Assembly: GCA_965224325.1 (NCBI GenBank)
Contig: CBDCYT010000019.1
Location: 62,001-126,000, forward strand
Origin: CBDCMJ01 sp965224325
GTDB taxonomy: Bacteria > Chloroflexota > Dehalococcoidia > Lucifugimonadales > UBA3495
DNA: 64,000 bases
Reading direction: 5' to 3'
How positions within the stretch are numbered: the first letter of the stretch is position 1; each line of letters opens with the position of its first letter. Both the position numbers and the translations under genes were made by a program. Positions 1 through 9,069 of the stretch are shown here, one piece after another. The notes under the pieces are model-generated. The model was not told where the DNA came from, did no database searches, and was given only the letters and a program-made list of their open reading frames with translations.

Positions 1-1
1 T

Positions 2-883
2 GGCGAGACGCAACAGGCGGAGTTGACGGGGGCAGTGCAGGAGTTGCCCGAGATGTCGGGCATAGAAATGGCCAACTGGAACTGGAAAGTGGTGCGGCAG
101 TTTGTCTCGAAGCGTTTCGGCATTGGCCTGAGCCGCAGCACTTGCCTGAACTATCTGCACCGCTTGGGGTTTGTCCTGAAGCGTCCCAAGAAGCGTCTGG
201 TCAAGGCAGATGAGCAGAAGCGGGAGGCCTTCGTGGCGGAGTACGCCACCCTGTCGGACGAGGCGTGGCGTACGGGAGCGAAGATATTCTTCGCCGACGA
301 GGCCCATTTCCGGGCCGATGCCGAACTGAGAGGCAAATGGGTGCTAAAGGGAGAGCCGGCCTTGGTGGACTCGACCAGCCCGAGCTATGGCGAAAAGGCC
401 AGCTACTACTCGGCAGTGTGCCTGGAGACCGGTGAGGTGGAGTGGATGGACCTGGAGGGGAACAGCAACTCCGGAACCTCGGCTGCCTTCCTGGAGCGGT
501 TGCGGCAGAGGCACTCCGGGCCGCTCAACGTGATTTGGGACAACGCGCCGGCGCACCGCGGCGAGGCGGTGCGTGAGTATCTGCGGACGCCGGGCTTGGG
601 GCTGCGGCTGATGAACCTGCCGGGCTACAGCCCGGACTTCAACGCCGATGAGGCCATCTGGGGCTGGGCGAGAGAGGAAGCCACCGGAAACCTGTGCTTG
701 GGAACCAAGGCCCTGGTAAAGGAGAGGGTCGGGAATTTCCTCTGCGGGCTGTCCATCCGGAAAGACGAGGTCAAGGGCCGCTGCCGCACCGTCCTACAAT
801 CAAAGGCCGAAGGATTTCTGCGAGAATCCCAGCCCAATCACCGATGTATTGTAAATGCACATCCCACCTTGGCTTTGGTTTAG
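2..883 (+). CDS. IS630-family transposase, cut by the left window edge
   Basis: The protein matches the IS630/Tc1-like DDE transposase plan: an N-terminal winged-helix part (SRSTCLNYLHRLGF) followed by the DDE core with IFFADEAHF (first Asp), VIWDNAPAHR (second Asp) and SPDFNADEAIWGW, where the third acidic residue is expected. The reading frame is open to base 2, so the start and part of the helix-turn-helix lie outside the window. The 3' side of the element ends near 885-892, where a BNR-type gene on the opposite strand is interrupted. It moves the element by cut-and-paste at TA dinucleotides (family knowledge). The third catalytic residue sits in a less usual context (NADEAIWG rather than NPIEHVW), so activity is uncertain. 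Confidence 0.85.
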   Translation, partial: GETQQAELTGAVQELPEMSGIEMANWNWKVVRQFVSKRFGIGLSRSTCLNYLHRLGFVLKRPKKRLVKADEQKREAFVAEYATLSDEAWRTGAKIFFADEAHFRADAELRGKWVLKGEPALVDSTSPSYGEKASYYSAVCLETGEVEWMDLEGNSNSGTSAAFLERLRQRHSGPLNVIWDNAPAHRGEAVREYLRTPGLGLRLMNLPGYSPDFNADEAIWGWAREEATGNLCLGTKALVKERVGNFLCGLSIRKDEVKGRCRTVLQSKAEGFLRESQPNHRCIVNAHPTLALV

Positions 884-891
884 AATGGCCC

Positions 892-1063
892 TAACCTGGG
901 GATGGACTGGCAGTCCCTGGGAGACGCTGTCCCAGGTCTCGTCGCCGTCCCCCCGGCGATACAATCCGCCCTGGTCCAGGGCCGGACCGTCGGAGCCCAC
1001 TAGAAGAGGGCTTTCACCGCCCAATCCCACGTACACGTAAGACTTGTGCTGTTCTTCAGACAT
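892..1063 (-). pseudogene. N-terminal remnant of a BNR/sialidase-like repeat protein
   Basis: On the minus strand an ATG at 1061-1063, preceded by an AGGAG-type ribosome site at good spacing, opens a frame reading YVYVGLGGESPLLVGSDG then GGLYRRGDGDETWDSVSQGLP and HPQVRAI. The GDGDETW and SQGLP pieces are the signature of BNR/Asp-box beta-propeller repeats. After HPQVRAI the frame runs into the 3' end of the neighbouring IS630 element, so only about 57 codons of the original gene survive. I infer that the gene was broken by the insertion; the rest would lie left of the window. Confidence 0.6.
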
Positions 1064-1350
1064 GGCCTGCTCCTGTTGCGGGTTTCGATTTTAGTCCAAG
1101 TACGCGATGCAAGCATGGCCCCGGCGGGGCCACCGTAGAAGCTAAGGGGGATTGTTCGACTAATCGGCAACCTTGTCAAGAGTGGGGCCGCTGTTCCGCT
1201 ATCGTGTCTCGGGCCTGGGAAGGGCTTCCCCTGTAGGGTAGTATGGAGAAAACGCCGAGGGTTCAGGAGATACGGAACAGGCAAAAAAAGGTCTTCGCCA
1301 CCTTTGACAAGGCAGTGGCCGTGTTGACTATATGCCCCTCCTTCACCTAA

Positions 1351-1485
1351 CCTGGATGCCATGCCGAGTTGGAAAAGGCCCACAAGATAGTCGGGGTCTT
1401 TGAGCGCTACGACAGTGGCACGGAGTCCATGCCGACGCTGGCGGTCTGGTTTAACCGCCAGGGTTATCGCACAAAGGGCAAGTGA
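1351..1485 (+). pseudogene. Serine recombinase fragment
   Basis: A 44-codon stretch reads HAELEKAHKIVGVFERYDSG then MPTLAVWFNRQGYRTKGK and a stop. This matches the piece of large serine recombinases joining the catalytic domain to the Recombinase domain (usual pattern: hxhFxxYxxGxxSxxxLAxWLNxxGxRTxxG). A TAA lies in frame just upstream, so it is a dead fragment. A second decayed recombinase tail lies at 9070-9785. Confidence 0.6.
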
Positions 1486-2345
1486 AAGGCTGGAATATTC
1501 GGAGAATTAATGGAGGCCTATGGCCGCCGGTTTACTCGCTGCATCATCCGACCACAGAAGATGGTAGGCCTAGACGTATGGTCGGTGGCGCCGTCTTTAA
1601 GTTGGTGGGGTCTCGGCAAGTTCACCGGGTCAGCGACCCCAACCATGCCCGCTGGATTTCTAATGCGCAAAGCGCGATAGCCCTTTCGATACATCAAGAA
1701 TGGCTATGGCGTAATGTAAGCAATTGTACGGACCCTCCCCAATCTGGAGGGCTAAAGCAAGTGGTCGATAGCCTCCCCGGTGGGTTCAGTATTCCACTGC
1801 TTGGGTCACCGGGACACCCAACGGCCGGCATGTGTAATGCTAGCGTCGCCTATTTTGGCTTTCCGCCTATCGAGCATAATTTCCGAAACTCCGTGTTGGC
1901 TTGTTCTCGGCAGGGATAGAAGGGCCTTCAGGCTCCCTAGTGAACCCGAGTCGCCGATGATCACATCCTTGCCACAGTGGACTAAAGAGAGCCGTCACTT
2001 TCGCCAATGACCTGGGAGCTGATTCAGTACGGTTGGGCCAGCCCGAGTCTATGGGAACACCGGCGGGCTTCCTCGGGGTTGGCGGTGAAACTCTGCATGC
2101 CTGCTGCTAACCGGAGACGGTGAAAATAGTGTAAATTTGTTCTTGTAGTTTAGAGTCCGGCGGACACGGGCGCCCAATTGGCATTCAAAGCTTCGGAATC
2201 GGAGAAACAAGGATATCTTCTGAGTCCTTGCCCCTCAATGGAGCTCTTTCGCGATTAAACGGGCGGGTGCTTTGGACCTCGGGAACGTCCCGGCGGTCTA
2301 AGAAGGCCATCCTAACGCCATCATGTCAGATGAGGTTAAATAGAT
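1486..2345. other. Region without a convincing gene, upstream of typA
   Basis: Open frames here have no recognisable motif and no good ribosome site. Just before typA a seven-codon minimal frame (ATG at 2323, TAG at 2341-2343) ends three bases before the typA TTG start; it may be chance, or a leader that couples translation. No clear promoter or terminator was seen. Confidence 0.5.
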
Positions 2346-4184
2346 TTGAGCGGTTACGAGAACAGCGCCATTCGGAATCTGGCCATCATAGCTCACGTCG
2401 ACCACGGCAAGACCACTTTAGTCGACGCGCTTTTGAAACAAGGCCAGGTCTTCCGGGCCCACCAAAACGTTGGCGACCTGATCATGGACACCAACCCGCT
2501 GGAGCGGGAGCGAGGCATCACAATCTTGGCGAAGAACGCCTCCGTCTCCTACGGGGGCGTTAAGATCAACATTATTGACACTCCGGGCCATGCCGACTTC
2601 AGCGGCGAGGTGGAGCGTGTCATGAACATGGCCGATGGCGCTTTGCTGTTGGTGGACGCTGTGGACGGACCCATGCCACAGACCACTTACGTGCTGCGTC
2701 AGGCCCTCCGGCAGAACGTTACCCCTATGGTAGTCGTTAACAAGATAGACCGCCCCGAGGCCCGAGCGGCAGAGGTGGTCGAGATGGTCCAAGACCTGTT
2801 CTTGGAATTGGCTACAAGCGCCGAGCAACTGGATTTCCCGGTGCTGTACACGTCAGCCCGGCAGGGTTACGCCACCACGAGCCTGAATGCGCCGGGTTCG
2901 GACATGCAACCCCTCTTTGAAGCGATCTTGGATTCAGTGCCTTCGCCCACTGGAGACCCTGGCGCTCCGCTGCAGATGCTGGTTGCGGCGCTTGACTACG
3001 ATAACTATCTGGGCCAGGTGGCCGTGGGCCGGATCACCAATGGCACGCTCAGGCTGCGCGACGACGTGGCATTGTTGGGCCGCAACGCCGAGCCCACCTT
3101 CCACAACCTGGAACGTATCTTCGTGTTCCGCGGGATGGAACGTGTGGAAGTATCCGAAGCTCACGCAGGCGACATTGTGGCCGTGACCGGCCCCGAGGGC
3201 GTGTCAATAGGCGACACTATCGCGTCTCTGGAAAACCCGGAGGCTCTGCCGACCATCGACATCAACGAACCGACGGTACGTATGACCTTCGGCGTCAGCA
3301 CGTCGCCTTTCGTGGGGCGAGAGGGTATGCACTGCACTTCCCGCAATATCCACGAACGGCTGATGAGAGAGCTAAGGACCAACGTTAGTCTGAAAGTGGA
3401 GGAGACTCTCACTCCGGACGTGTTCGTGGTTGCCGGCCGTGGAGAGCTGCACCTATCCATCTTGGTCGAGACCATGCGCCGGGAGCAGTTCGAATTTCAG
3501 GTGTCCCGTCCAGCGCCTGTCACCAAAGTGATCGACGGCAAGATTCACGAACCCTACGAGGTCCTGAATATCAGCGCCCCCGAAGAATGCGTTGGCATGT
3601 TGACCGAATACCTGTCCGCCAACATGGCCCAACTCCGAGATATGAGGCACGACGAAAACGGTTACGTCCATATGGAATACAAGATACCCACTCGCGGGCT
3701 TATAGGATTCAACGCCTTTTTCCTCCGCACCACCCGGGGCGACGGAACGAAAAGCAGTATCTTTACCTCATACGAACCGATGGAAGGCGAAATAAAGTCC
3801 CAGCGCGGGGGCGTACTCGTAGCATCCGAGAGCGGCGTGGCTGTCACCTATGGGTTGCTCAACGCCCAGGGCAGGGGCGACACTTTCATCGACCCGGGCG
3901 CCGTGGTCTACGAAGGCATGATCGTTGGGTCCCACCGCCGTGAGACCGACATCGAGATCAACGTCTGCAAAGAAAAGAAGTTGACCAACATGCGTTCTTC
4001 TACAGCCGACGTGGTCAAACGCTTGAACGCCACCGTGAGGATGAGCCTGGAGGAAGCCTTAGCGTTCATCGGGGACGACGAGTTGGTGGAGGCCACTCCC
4101 CAATCCTTGCGCCTTCGCAAGATGGACCTCTCCGCCCTGGACCGCAAACGCCACCGGCGCGACGGAGTCCGCGCCCGGGACTAG
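2346..4184 (+). CDS. typA: Ribosome-associated translational GTPase TypA/BipA
   Basis: A full-length 612-residue member of the TypA/BipA family (usual length about 600-615). It is a ribosome-binding GTPase of the EF-G class that assists 50S maturation and stress adaptation. All G motifs are present: AHVDHGKTTL (G1, about residues 16-25), RERGITI (switch I), DTPGHADF (G3) and NKIDRPEA (G4), followed by domain II, two EF-G-like domains and the BipA C-terminal domain (QRGGVLVASESGVAVTYGL, GMIVGSHRRETDIEINVCKEK). The start is a TTG; MSGYENSAIRN matches the family N terminus and no better start exists downstream. GAGG lies about ten bases upstream. It is monocistronic, convergent with the next gene. 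Confidence 0.96.
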   Translation: MSGYENSAIRNLAIIAHVDHGKTTLVDALLKQGQVFRAHQNVGDLIMDTNPLERERGITILAKNASVSYGGVKINIIDTPGHADFSGEVERVMNMADGALLLVDAVDGPMPQTTYVLRQALRQNVTPMVVVNKIDRPEARAAEVVEMVQDLFLELATSAEQLDFPVLYTSARQGYATTSLNAPGSDMQPLFEAILDSVPSPTGDPGAPLQMLVAALDYDNYLGQVAVGRITNGTLRLRDDVALLGRNAEPTFHNLERIFVFRGMERVEVSEAHAGDIVAVTGPEGVSIGDTIASLENPEALPTIDINEPTVRMTFGVSTSPFVGREGMHCTSRNIHERLMRELRTNVSLKVEETLTPDVFVVAGRGELHLSILVETMRREQFEFQVSRPAPVTKVIDGKIHEPYEVLNISAPEECVGMLTEYLSANMAQLRDMRHDENGYVHMEYKIPTRGLIGFNAFFLRTTRGDGTKSSIFTSYEPMEGEIKSQRGGVLVASESGVAVTYGLLNAQGRGDTFIDPGAVVYEGMIVGSHRRETDIEINVCKEKKLTNMRSSTADVVKRLNATVRMSLEEALAFIGDDELVEATPQSLRLRKMDLSALDRKRHRRDGVRARD

Positions 4185-4561
4185 GCAACATGTTTTAATT
4201 GTCTGCCGCCCGTCGTACCCGCGGCTCACCCGTCTTTCCAGCGGAAGCGGGAATCCAGACGTTCTTGATGTTGGACTGCCATTGGACAAGCCCGAAGCGC
4301 ATGGGAAAATAGGAGTTGTCGCGAAAACTAAATGACCCTGCGAGACTAGGGACTCCAGACGATTCGTCCCAACGCAGAATGCCATGCTGAGAAAACCGGC
4401 TGTTCGCCAGACAGGGCACTTCCTAGCTCGTTGATAGGCAGTCTCCGGGGACGCACTAGTTCGCCATGTGCACCCCCGTCTGGCAACGAGACCGCAGTGG
4501 CCATCCCATTTTTCCAACCTCCCATCCCGCTTATGATGAGCCCGTCGAACTACCTCGTCAC
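4185..4561. other. Intergenic region with a dispersed repeat copy
   Basis: The gap between two convergent genes. It holds no gene that I can support. Positions 4236-4259 carry an imperfect palindromic repeat built on TTCCAGCGG and AAGCGGGAATCC; an inverted copy lies at 9900-9923 and a related, longer form at about 10765-10820. Confidence 0.5.
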
Positions 4562-5743
4562 CTAACCAACGTAGCCCCGCAACGCCCTCTCATGCCGCTC
4601 CAGCGCCGATAACCCCGCATGACCCTGACTACGTTCTCTCAGCTTCAATACAAACCGCAATAGCCGTTCTGCATTTGCTTGGTGAAAGGCCCGCCACCAC
4701 TCAGACACGACGTAAAACTGACCCCCGTAAGCTTTCGCCCAATATCTGCTGCGCCCCGAAATGGACCTACCGCTTTCCACCGGGCGAAGCAGGGCGAGAT
4801 TAGATATCGAGAGCCCCAACACGTGCTTGCAATAGTCTGAGTCCATCAGGTTGCGCCGGGCGCTCTCGCTCAACAGATTTGGGTAGTCCTCCAATAACGT
4901 CTCCATCAGCCTGCGGACAATCCGCTGCAACGAACCACGTTCCCTCTTCTCGTCCTCTTCGTTCGTCGCGCTATGGGGGGCCATGTCATTAACAAGGGTT
5001 TGGCTCACGGGAGCTTTATTGCGCCTTGGAGACCCAGGAGCGGAGGGGGTCCACTTCCCAGGTTCCATTAACCCGCAAATCTCCAGTAACTTGCCCGCCC
5101 GCGCGAACAACTCTGAGGAGTCCTCCACTGTCTCAGTTTTCTCTAACGTAGGAATCAGCAACTCATTGGTGAATTCGTCATTAGTCATCAAATGCCATTT
5201 GATGCCCGGGTATTCCCGGCGCAACAAGGCGAAATTGTCCTCCAGAGGTTGTTGAACGCCCCGATGAACCTTTGGCGAAACAAAGTAAATGTGCCGTTTC
5301 ATATCAGCCGCGTGGTAAGCACCCAAGATTAGCATCGTGCGGAGCAGTTTCTTCAGGACCCTGGTGCTGGTCTCTGCCCTGCCTCCGTAATTCAGCCCAG
5401 CCTCATGAAACGCCACTTCCATCGCATGGATGCTTCCGTCCTTGCCTACACCGATCACGTCAATTTCTCCCTGTTTCAAGAATTGACCGCAATTCTTCGT
5501 TCCCTTGAACACGTTGCCGTCTGAGTCAAACTTTTCCTTTAAGGCAAGAAACGTTGCCTCCAACGTCTCGTCCGTTTGACCCTTGTCCCAATGTTCCGAA
5601 ACCTTCCAATTAGCCTGTACCAACCAGCACTGCTTGACGTGGCGTAGGTAAGAATATCCCAGCGACTCGCCAATCTCTATTTTCATAGTCTTAACCCACA
5701 TTTCCCATATGGCTGAATATCCCTCTGAGTAAATCGTCGGCAT
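4562..5743 (-). CDS. Uncharacterised protein with a possible PD-(D/E)XK-like N-terminal core
   Basis: A 393-residue protein that I do not recognise as a named family. Around residues 85-120 it reads QGEIDVIGVGKDGSIHAMEV, a D-x(n)-E-x-A arrangement resembling the core of restriction-endonuclease-like folds, where the Asp and Glu bind metal; the usual Lys is replaced by Ala, so nuclease activity is doubtful. A Ser/Pro-rich linker follows, then a helical C-terminal part rich in Arg and Glu. The first ATG gives 393 residues, but an internal ATG at residue 20 (MKIEIGESLGYSYL, start at 5686) may be the true start. It faces typA and lies back to back with an IS1380 element. Confidence 0.55.
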   Translation of the reverse strand: MPTIYSEGYSAIWEMWVKTMKIEIGESLGYSYLRHVKQCWLVQANWKVSEHWDKGQTDETLEATFLALKEKFDSDGNVFKGTKNCGQFLKQGEIDVIGVGKDGSIHAMEVAFHEAGLNYGGRAETSTRVLKKLLRTMLILGAYHAADMKRHIYFVSPKVHRGVQQPLEDNFALLRREYPGIKWHLMTNDEFTNELLIPTLEKTETVEDSSELFARAGKLLEICGLMEPGKWTPSAPGSPRRNKAPVSQTLVNDMAPHSATNEEDEKRERGSLQRIVRRLMETLLEDYPNLLSESARRNLMDSDYCKHVLGLSISNLALLRPVESGRSISGRSRYWAKAYGGQFYVVSEWWRAFHQANAERLLRFVLKLRERSQGHAGLSALERHERALRGYVG

Positions 5744-5851
5744 TCTTTAAACCATTGTCCATTTGTGAGACGTTGGCCGTCGGTATGGCTATAATTACCC
5801 CATAGCCTGGCGAGTTTTATATAGGTAGCGTAAGCATCCTGGAGGCACCCC

Positions 5852-7144
5852 ATGGGTGACGGCGAAAAGGCCCCTCTCCGGCTCCAATTCAACCCCAAAA
5901 TCCGCCTGGAATTCCACGGCTCAACCATCACCTCAGACGCTGGTCTTCTTGCTTTTCGAGAGTTTGATGATGCCTTGGGCCTTACCGAAATCGCTGAGGA
6001 CTACCTCCAGGACCGCCGCACTGGTCGCAATATCCTCCACCACCTGGTTCCTCTGCTGCGCCAGTCTATCTTCAGTCGCCTGGCTGGCTACGACGACACC
6101 AACGATGCCGACCGTTTAGCCTACGACCCCGCCATGCGAGTAGTCGTGGGATGGCAGGGCTCGGAACGCAAGGCTGCCAGCACCAGCGAGATGGGGCGGT
6201 TTGAGACGGAGACCTTGACCGAGGAGAAGAACCTGAAGGGGCTGGCCCGGATGAATTCCCAATGGGTGGAGGGTGCCATGGTTCATACTCCACACCGGCG
6301 AGTGATCCTGGATATGGACAGTTCCGAGAGTCCAGTGCACGGCCAGCAGGAGGGAGCAGCCTACAACGGCCACTTCGAGTGTGTCTGTTATCACCCTCTC
6401 TTTCTGTTCAACCAGTTCGGGGATTGTGAAGCAGCGAAGCTACGGTCAGGCAACGTCCACAGTGCCGATGATTGGCAAGAAGTCCTCGATCCGGTGGTGG
6501 AGCGTTACTTGATAGCAGCAGTCAGGCTGCTGTTTCGTGCTGACGCCGCCTTTGCCAAGCCGGAGATATACGAATACCTGGAAGCGAGAAGCATCGGCTA
6601 TGCCATCAGGCTGCGGTCCAATCAGGTGTTGCAGCGGGAGATAGCGCACTTGCTGGTACGGCCTACGGAGTGGCCTTCCCCGAAGCCCATCGTCTCCTAT
6701 CATGACTTCGTCTACCAGGCCCAGAGTTGGAATGTATCCCGAAGAATGGTGGCCAAGGTGGAGTGGCACCAGGGAGAACTGTTTCCCAGAGTGGGCTTCA
6801 TAGTCACCAATCTGACCTATCCAACTATAGGGATAGTCCGCTTTTACAATGGCCGGGGCACGGCGGAGCAATGGATCAAAGAAGGCAAGTACGCCCTGAA
6901 CTGGACCAGGTTGTCCTGCCACAAGTTCGTGGCCAACCAGGTGAGGCTGGGACTGTTCGTAATGGCTTACAACCTGGGCAACTTCTTGAGAAGGCTGGCC
7001 GTGCCGGAGGAGATGAAACAGTGGTCGCTGACTAGCCTTCAAACCAGGATGATCAAGACTGGAGGGCGGTTGGTGCGCCATGCCAGAAGGCTGGTGTTTC
7101 AGCTTGCTGAGGTGCTCGTGAACCGGGAAATGCTAGCTAAATAA
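5852..7144 (+). CDS. IS1380-family transposase
   Basis: The 430-residue protein is a DDE transposase of the IS1380 type: N-terminal block LEFHGSTITSDAGLLAFREF, first catalytic Asp in VILDMDSSESPVHG, second in LLFRADAAFAKPEIYEYLE, and Glu in NGRGTAEQWIKEGKYAL, followed by the conserved VRLGLFVMAYNLGNFLRRL. The gene looks intact. A GGAGG ribosome site precedes the ATG. I could not define terminal inverted repeats with certainty in the roughly 100 bases on either side. It is not closely related to the IS1380 copies at 21006 and 30348. Confidence 0.9.
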   Translation: MGDGEKAPLRLQFNPKIRLEFHGSTITSDAGLLAFREFDDALGLTEIAEDYLQDRRTGRNILHHLVPLLRQSIFSRLAGYDDTNDADRLAYDPAMRVVVGWQGSERKAASTSEMGRFETETLTEEKNLKGLARMNSQWVEGAMVHTPHRRVILDMDSSESPVHGQQEGAAYNGHFECVCYHPLFLFNQFGDCEAAKLRSGNVHSADDWQEVLDPVVERYLIAAVRLLFRADAAFAKPEIYEYLEARSIGYAIRLRSNQVLQREIAHLLVRPTEWPSPKPIVSYHDFVYQAQSWNVSRRMVAKVEWHQGELFPRVGFIVTNLTYPTIGIVRFYNGRGTAEQWIKEGKYALNWTRLSCHKFVANQVRLGLFVMAYNLGNFLRRLAVPEEMKQWSLTSLQTRMIKTGGRLVRHARRLVFQLAEVLVNREMLAK

Positions 7145-7315
7145 CTCCTGTCCCTGGATTTACCTGAATCATACACTCAAGCCGAGGAGGCCTGTGGGAG
7201 CATTCCCTACCGGACGATTGGTTTTGGAAAAACTTAGACGCCGTCTCCTTAAATCAAAGTTCGGGGCGTCTCTAGGGTGAGAACTCCGATATATCTGCTA
7301 TACTGGGTGTAATTC

Positions 7316-7360
7316 AGTTGATAGGCGCACCAAGACCAACATAGTAATGCGTCATCAACT
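7316..7360 (+). promoter_or_regulatory. Hairpin in the presumed 5' leader of the DEAD-box helicase gene
   Basis: AGTTGAT at 7316-7322 pairs with ATCAACT at 7354-7360, with extra GCGC/GCG pairing inside. It lies about 75-120 bases upstream of the helicase ATG and just downstream of a TATACT box at about 7299. Long structured leaders are common on cold-shock helicase mRNAs; a regulatory role here is inference. Confidence 0.35.
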
Positions 7361-7434
7361 ATCCTATTTTCGTCTTTTGTGGTGCTCGCCCAACGGCTTT
7401 GTCTCCCCTCTAGACCGAGGTAATCTTTTTTTCT

Positions 7435-8901
7435 ATGACTGTTGAATCTCTATCGACCCGCCGCCTTCCATCCAGATCCACGCAGCCCAGATCCACGCAG
7501 CCCAACTCCACGCAGCCCAACTCCACACAGCCCAATCCCACCCGATATAACGGTACCCAGCCAAAGGGTAGACCTCAACACCAAGTCGTTTGCGCTGACT
7601 GTGGTAAATCTACAACCGTCCCCTTTCGGCCAAACTCAGGCCGGCCAGTCTACTGCTCGCCATGCTTCAAGTCGCAACGCGACGGCATTTCCCCCGCTTC
7701 CAACACGCCGGCAAGCAGGCCATTAACTGCGAAGGCGCCCCGCACAGACAGCGCCTCCGGAGGCGCTGACGTGTTTCCTGGCATGGCTTTGAAGCCCGCT
7801 ACCAGGGCGGCGATTGCCCGGATGAACATATTTGAGCCCACGCCCATACAGGAGAAGTCCATCCCTCATCTTCTGGCGGGACGGGACTTAATAGGACAGG
7901 CCCGCACCGGTTCCGGAAAGACGCTGGCGTTTGCCGTGCCCCTGACGGAGCAATGCGATCCGTCGGTGCGGCGAGTACAGGCCCTTGTGCTGACGCCCAC
8001 CCGGGAGTTGGCCATTCAGGTGGCTGGAGTCACCGATGCCCTGGCTTCCGCACATAGGCTGCGCGTAACGTCATTGTACGGGGGCCGGTCGTTGAAGCCC
8101 GAGTACACCGCGTTGAGGAACAGGCCCCAAATCGTAATTGGCACTCCCGGCCGTACGCTGGACCATCTGCGCCAGGGCACTCTGGACATAGGATCGGTGC
8201 AATTTCTGGTGTTGGATGAGGCGGATGAGATGCTGGATAGGGGTTTTGCCTACGATGTAGAGGCGATTCTCAGCCGGACACCCCCCGGAAGGCAGACGGC
8301 GCTCTTCTCCGCAACCATGCCCTCCTGGGTGGCCAAGACAGCTACAAAATACCTGAGGAACCCTGTAACTATGGAAATAGACGCCGGGATGCAAGTCCCC
8401 CCGGCGGTGAAGCACTTGATTTACACCATCCAGAAGAGCGACAAGGTGGAGGCGCTCCGAACGCTGTTGGACCAGCGAGACGGCGCTCCGATTATCGTTT
8501 TTGGAAAGACCAAGCACGGCGTAAAAAAGCTGGCAATGCTTCTCTACGCGCTCGGCTATCCGGTAGGGGTGCTTCAAGGAAATCTTAGCCAAAACGCGCG
8601 TGAGCGTGTCATGGTGGACTTCCGTTCCGGCGCCGCAGCGATCCTGGTAGCTACAAATGTGGCCGCCAGAGGTTTGGACTTTGAGGGTATTGGCCAGGTT
8701 ATCAACTTTGACCTACCGGACTCGGAGCAACTCTTTACGCACCGGGTCGGAAGAACTGGACGTATGGGCCGCTCCGGCGAGGCCGTGACTTTCGTCACGC
8801 CGGAGGAGGAGCGGAAATGGCGCGAGATTGAGCGAGGCCTGGGCCGCCGGTTCAACCGCAAGCCATGGTCTACCACCCGAAAGGCAAAGCAGCTTCAATA
8901 A
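7435..8901 (+). CDS. DEAD-box ATP-dependent RNA helicase with N-terminal zinc ribbon
   Basis: The 488-residue protein unwinds RNA duplexes using ATP, in ribosome assembly or cold adaptation (family role). Motifs in order: Q motif FEPTPIQEKSIP, motif I ARTGSGKT (156-163), Ia PTRELA, II VLDEADEML, III SATMP, V VATNVAARGLD, VI HRVGRTGRMGRSG. Unusually, residues 14-33 are four tandem xSTQP repeats, and Cys53/Cys56 with Cys74/Cys77 form a zinc-ribbon module (VVCADCGKST, PVYCSPCF). GAGG precedes the ATG by about 12 bases. It ends in a basic tail, FNRKPWSTTRKAKQLQ. Confidence 0.93.
   Translation: MTVESLSTRRLPSRSTQPRSTQPNSTQPNSTQPNPTRYNGTQPKGRPQHQVVCADCGKSTTVPFRPNSGRPVYCSPCFKSQRDGISPASNTPASRPLTAKAPRTDSASGGADVFPGMALKPATRAAIARMNIFEPTPIQEKSIPHLLAGRDLIGQARTGSGKTLAFAVPLTEQCDPSVRRVQALVLTPTRELAIQVAGVTDALASAHRLRVTSLYGGRSLKPEYTALRNRPQIVIGTPGRTLDHLRQGTLDIGSVQFLVLDEADEMLDRGFAYDVEAILSRTPPGRQTALFSATMPSWVAKTATKYLRNPVTMEIDAGMQVPPAVKHLIYTIQKSDKVEALRTLLDQRDGAPIIVFGKTKHGVKKLAMLLYALGYPVGVLQGNLSQNARERVMVDFRSGAAAILVATNVAARGLDFEGIGQVINFDLPDSEQLFTHRVGRTGRMGRSGEAVTFVTPEEERKWREIERGLGRRFNRKPWSTTRKAKQLQ
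7474..7535 (+). repeat. 15-bp tandem repeat coding for STQP units in the helicase N terminus
   Basis: Four in-frame copies of a 15-base unit related to TCCACGCAGCCCAAC. Because the unit is a multiple of three, slippage changes the number of RSTQP/NSTQP peptides without shifting frame. Confidence 0.8.
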
Positions 8902-9069
8902 AGACCCGCAAAGACCCACCGCGGTTCCCTGTGTGATCTGTGGCCTCCGTCTCGCGGAGACCCATGCCTTTTTGCCTCAGACAGTCACTCCCAGGATCAC
9001 AACTGGTCAGGTCATGTGCAACACCTGGGGTAAAGCCCTTACTGACCAGAAGCCCAAGGGGCCGGCTCC

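Noticed and set aside
1482..1919. A 145-codon frame downstream of the recombinase fragment
   Set aside because: No recognisable motif, odd composition, no ribosome site, and it begins inside the recombinase remnant.
5752..5851. A TATAAT box near 5789 as promoter of the IS1380 transposase
   Set aside because: No -35 at acceptable spacing could be matched, so it is not listed as a promoter.
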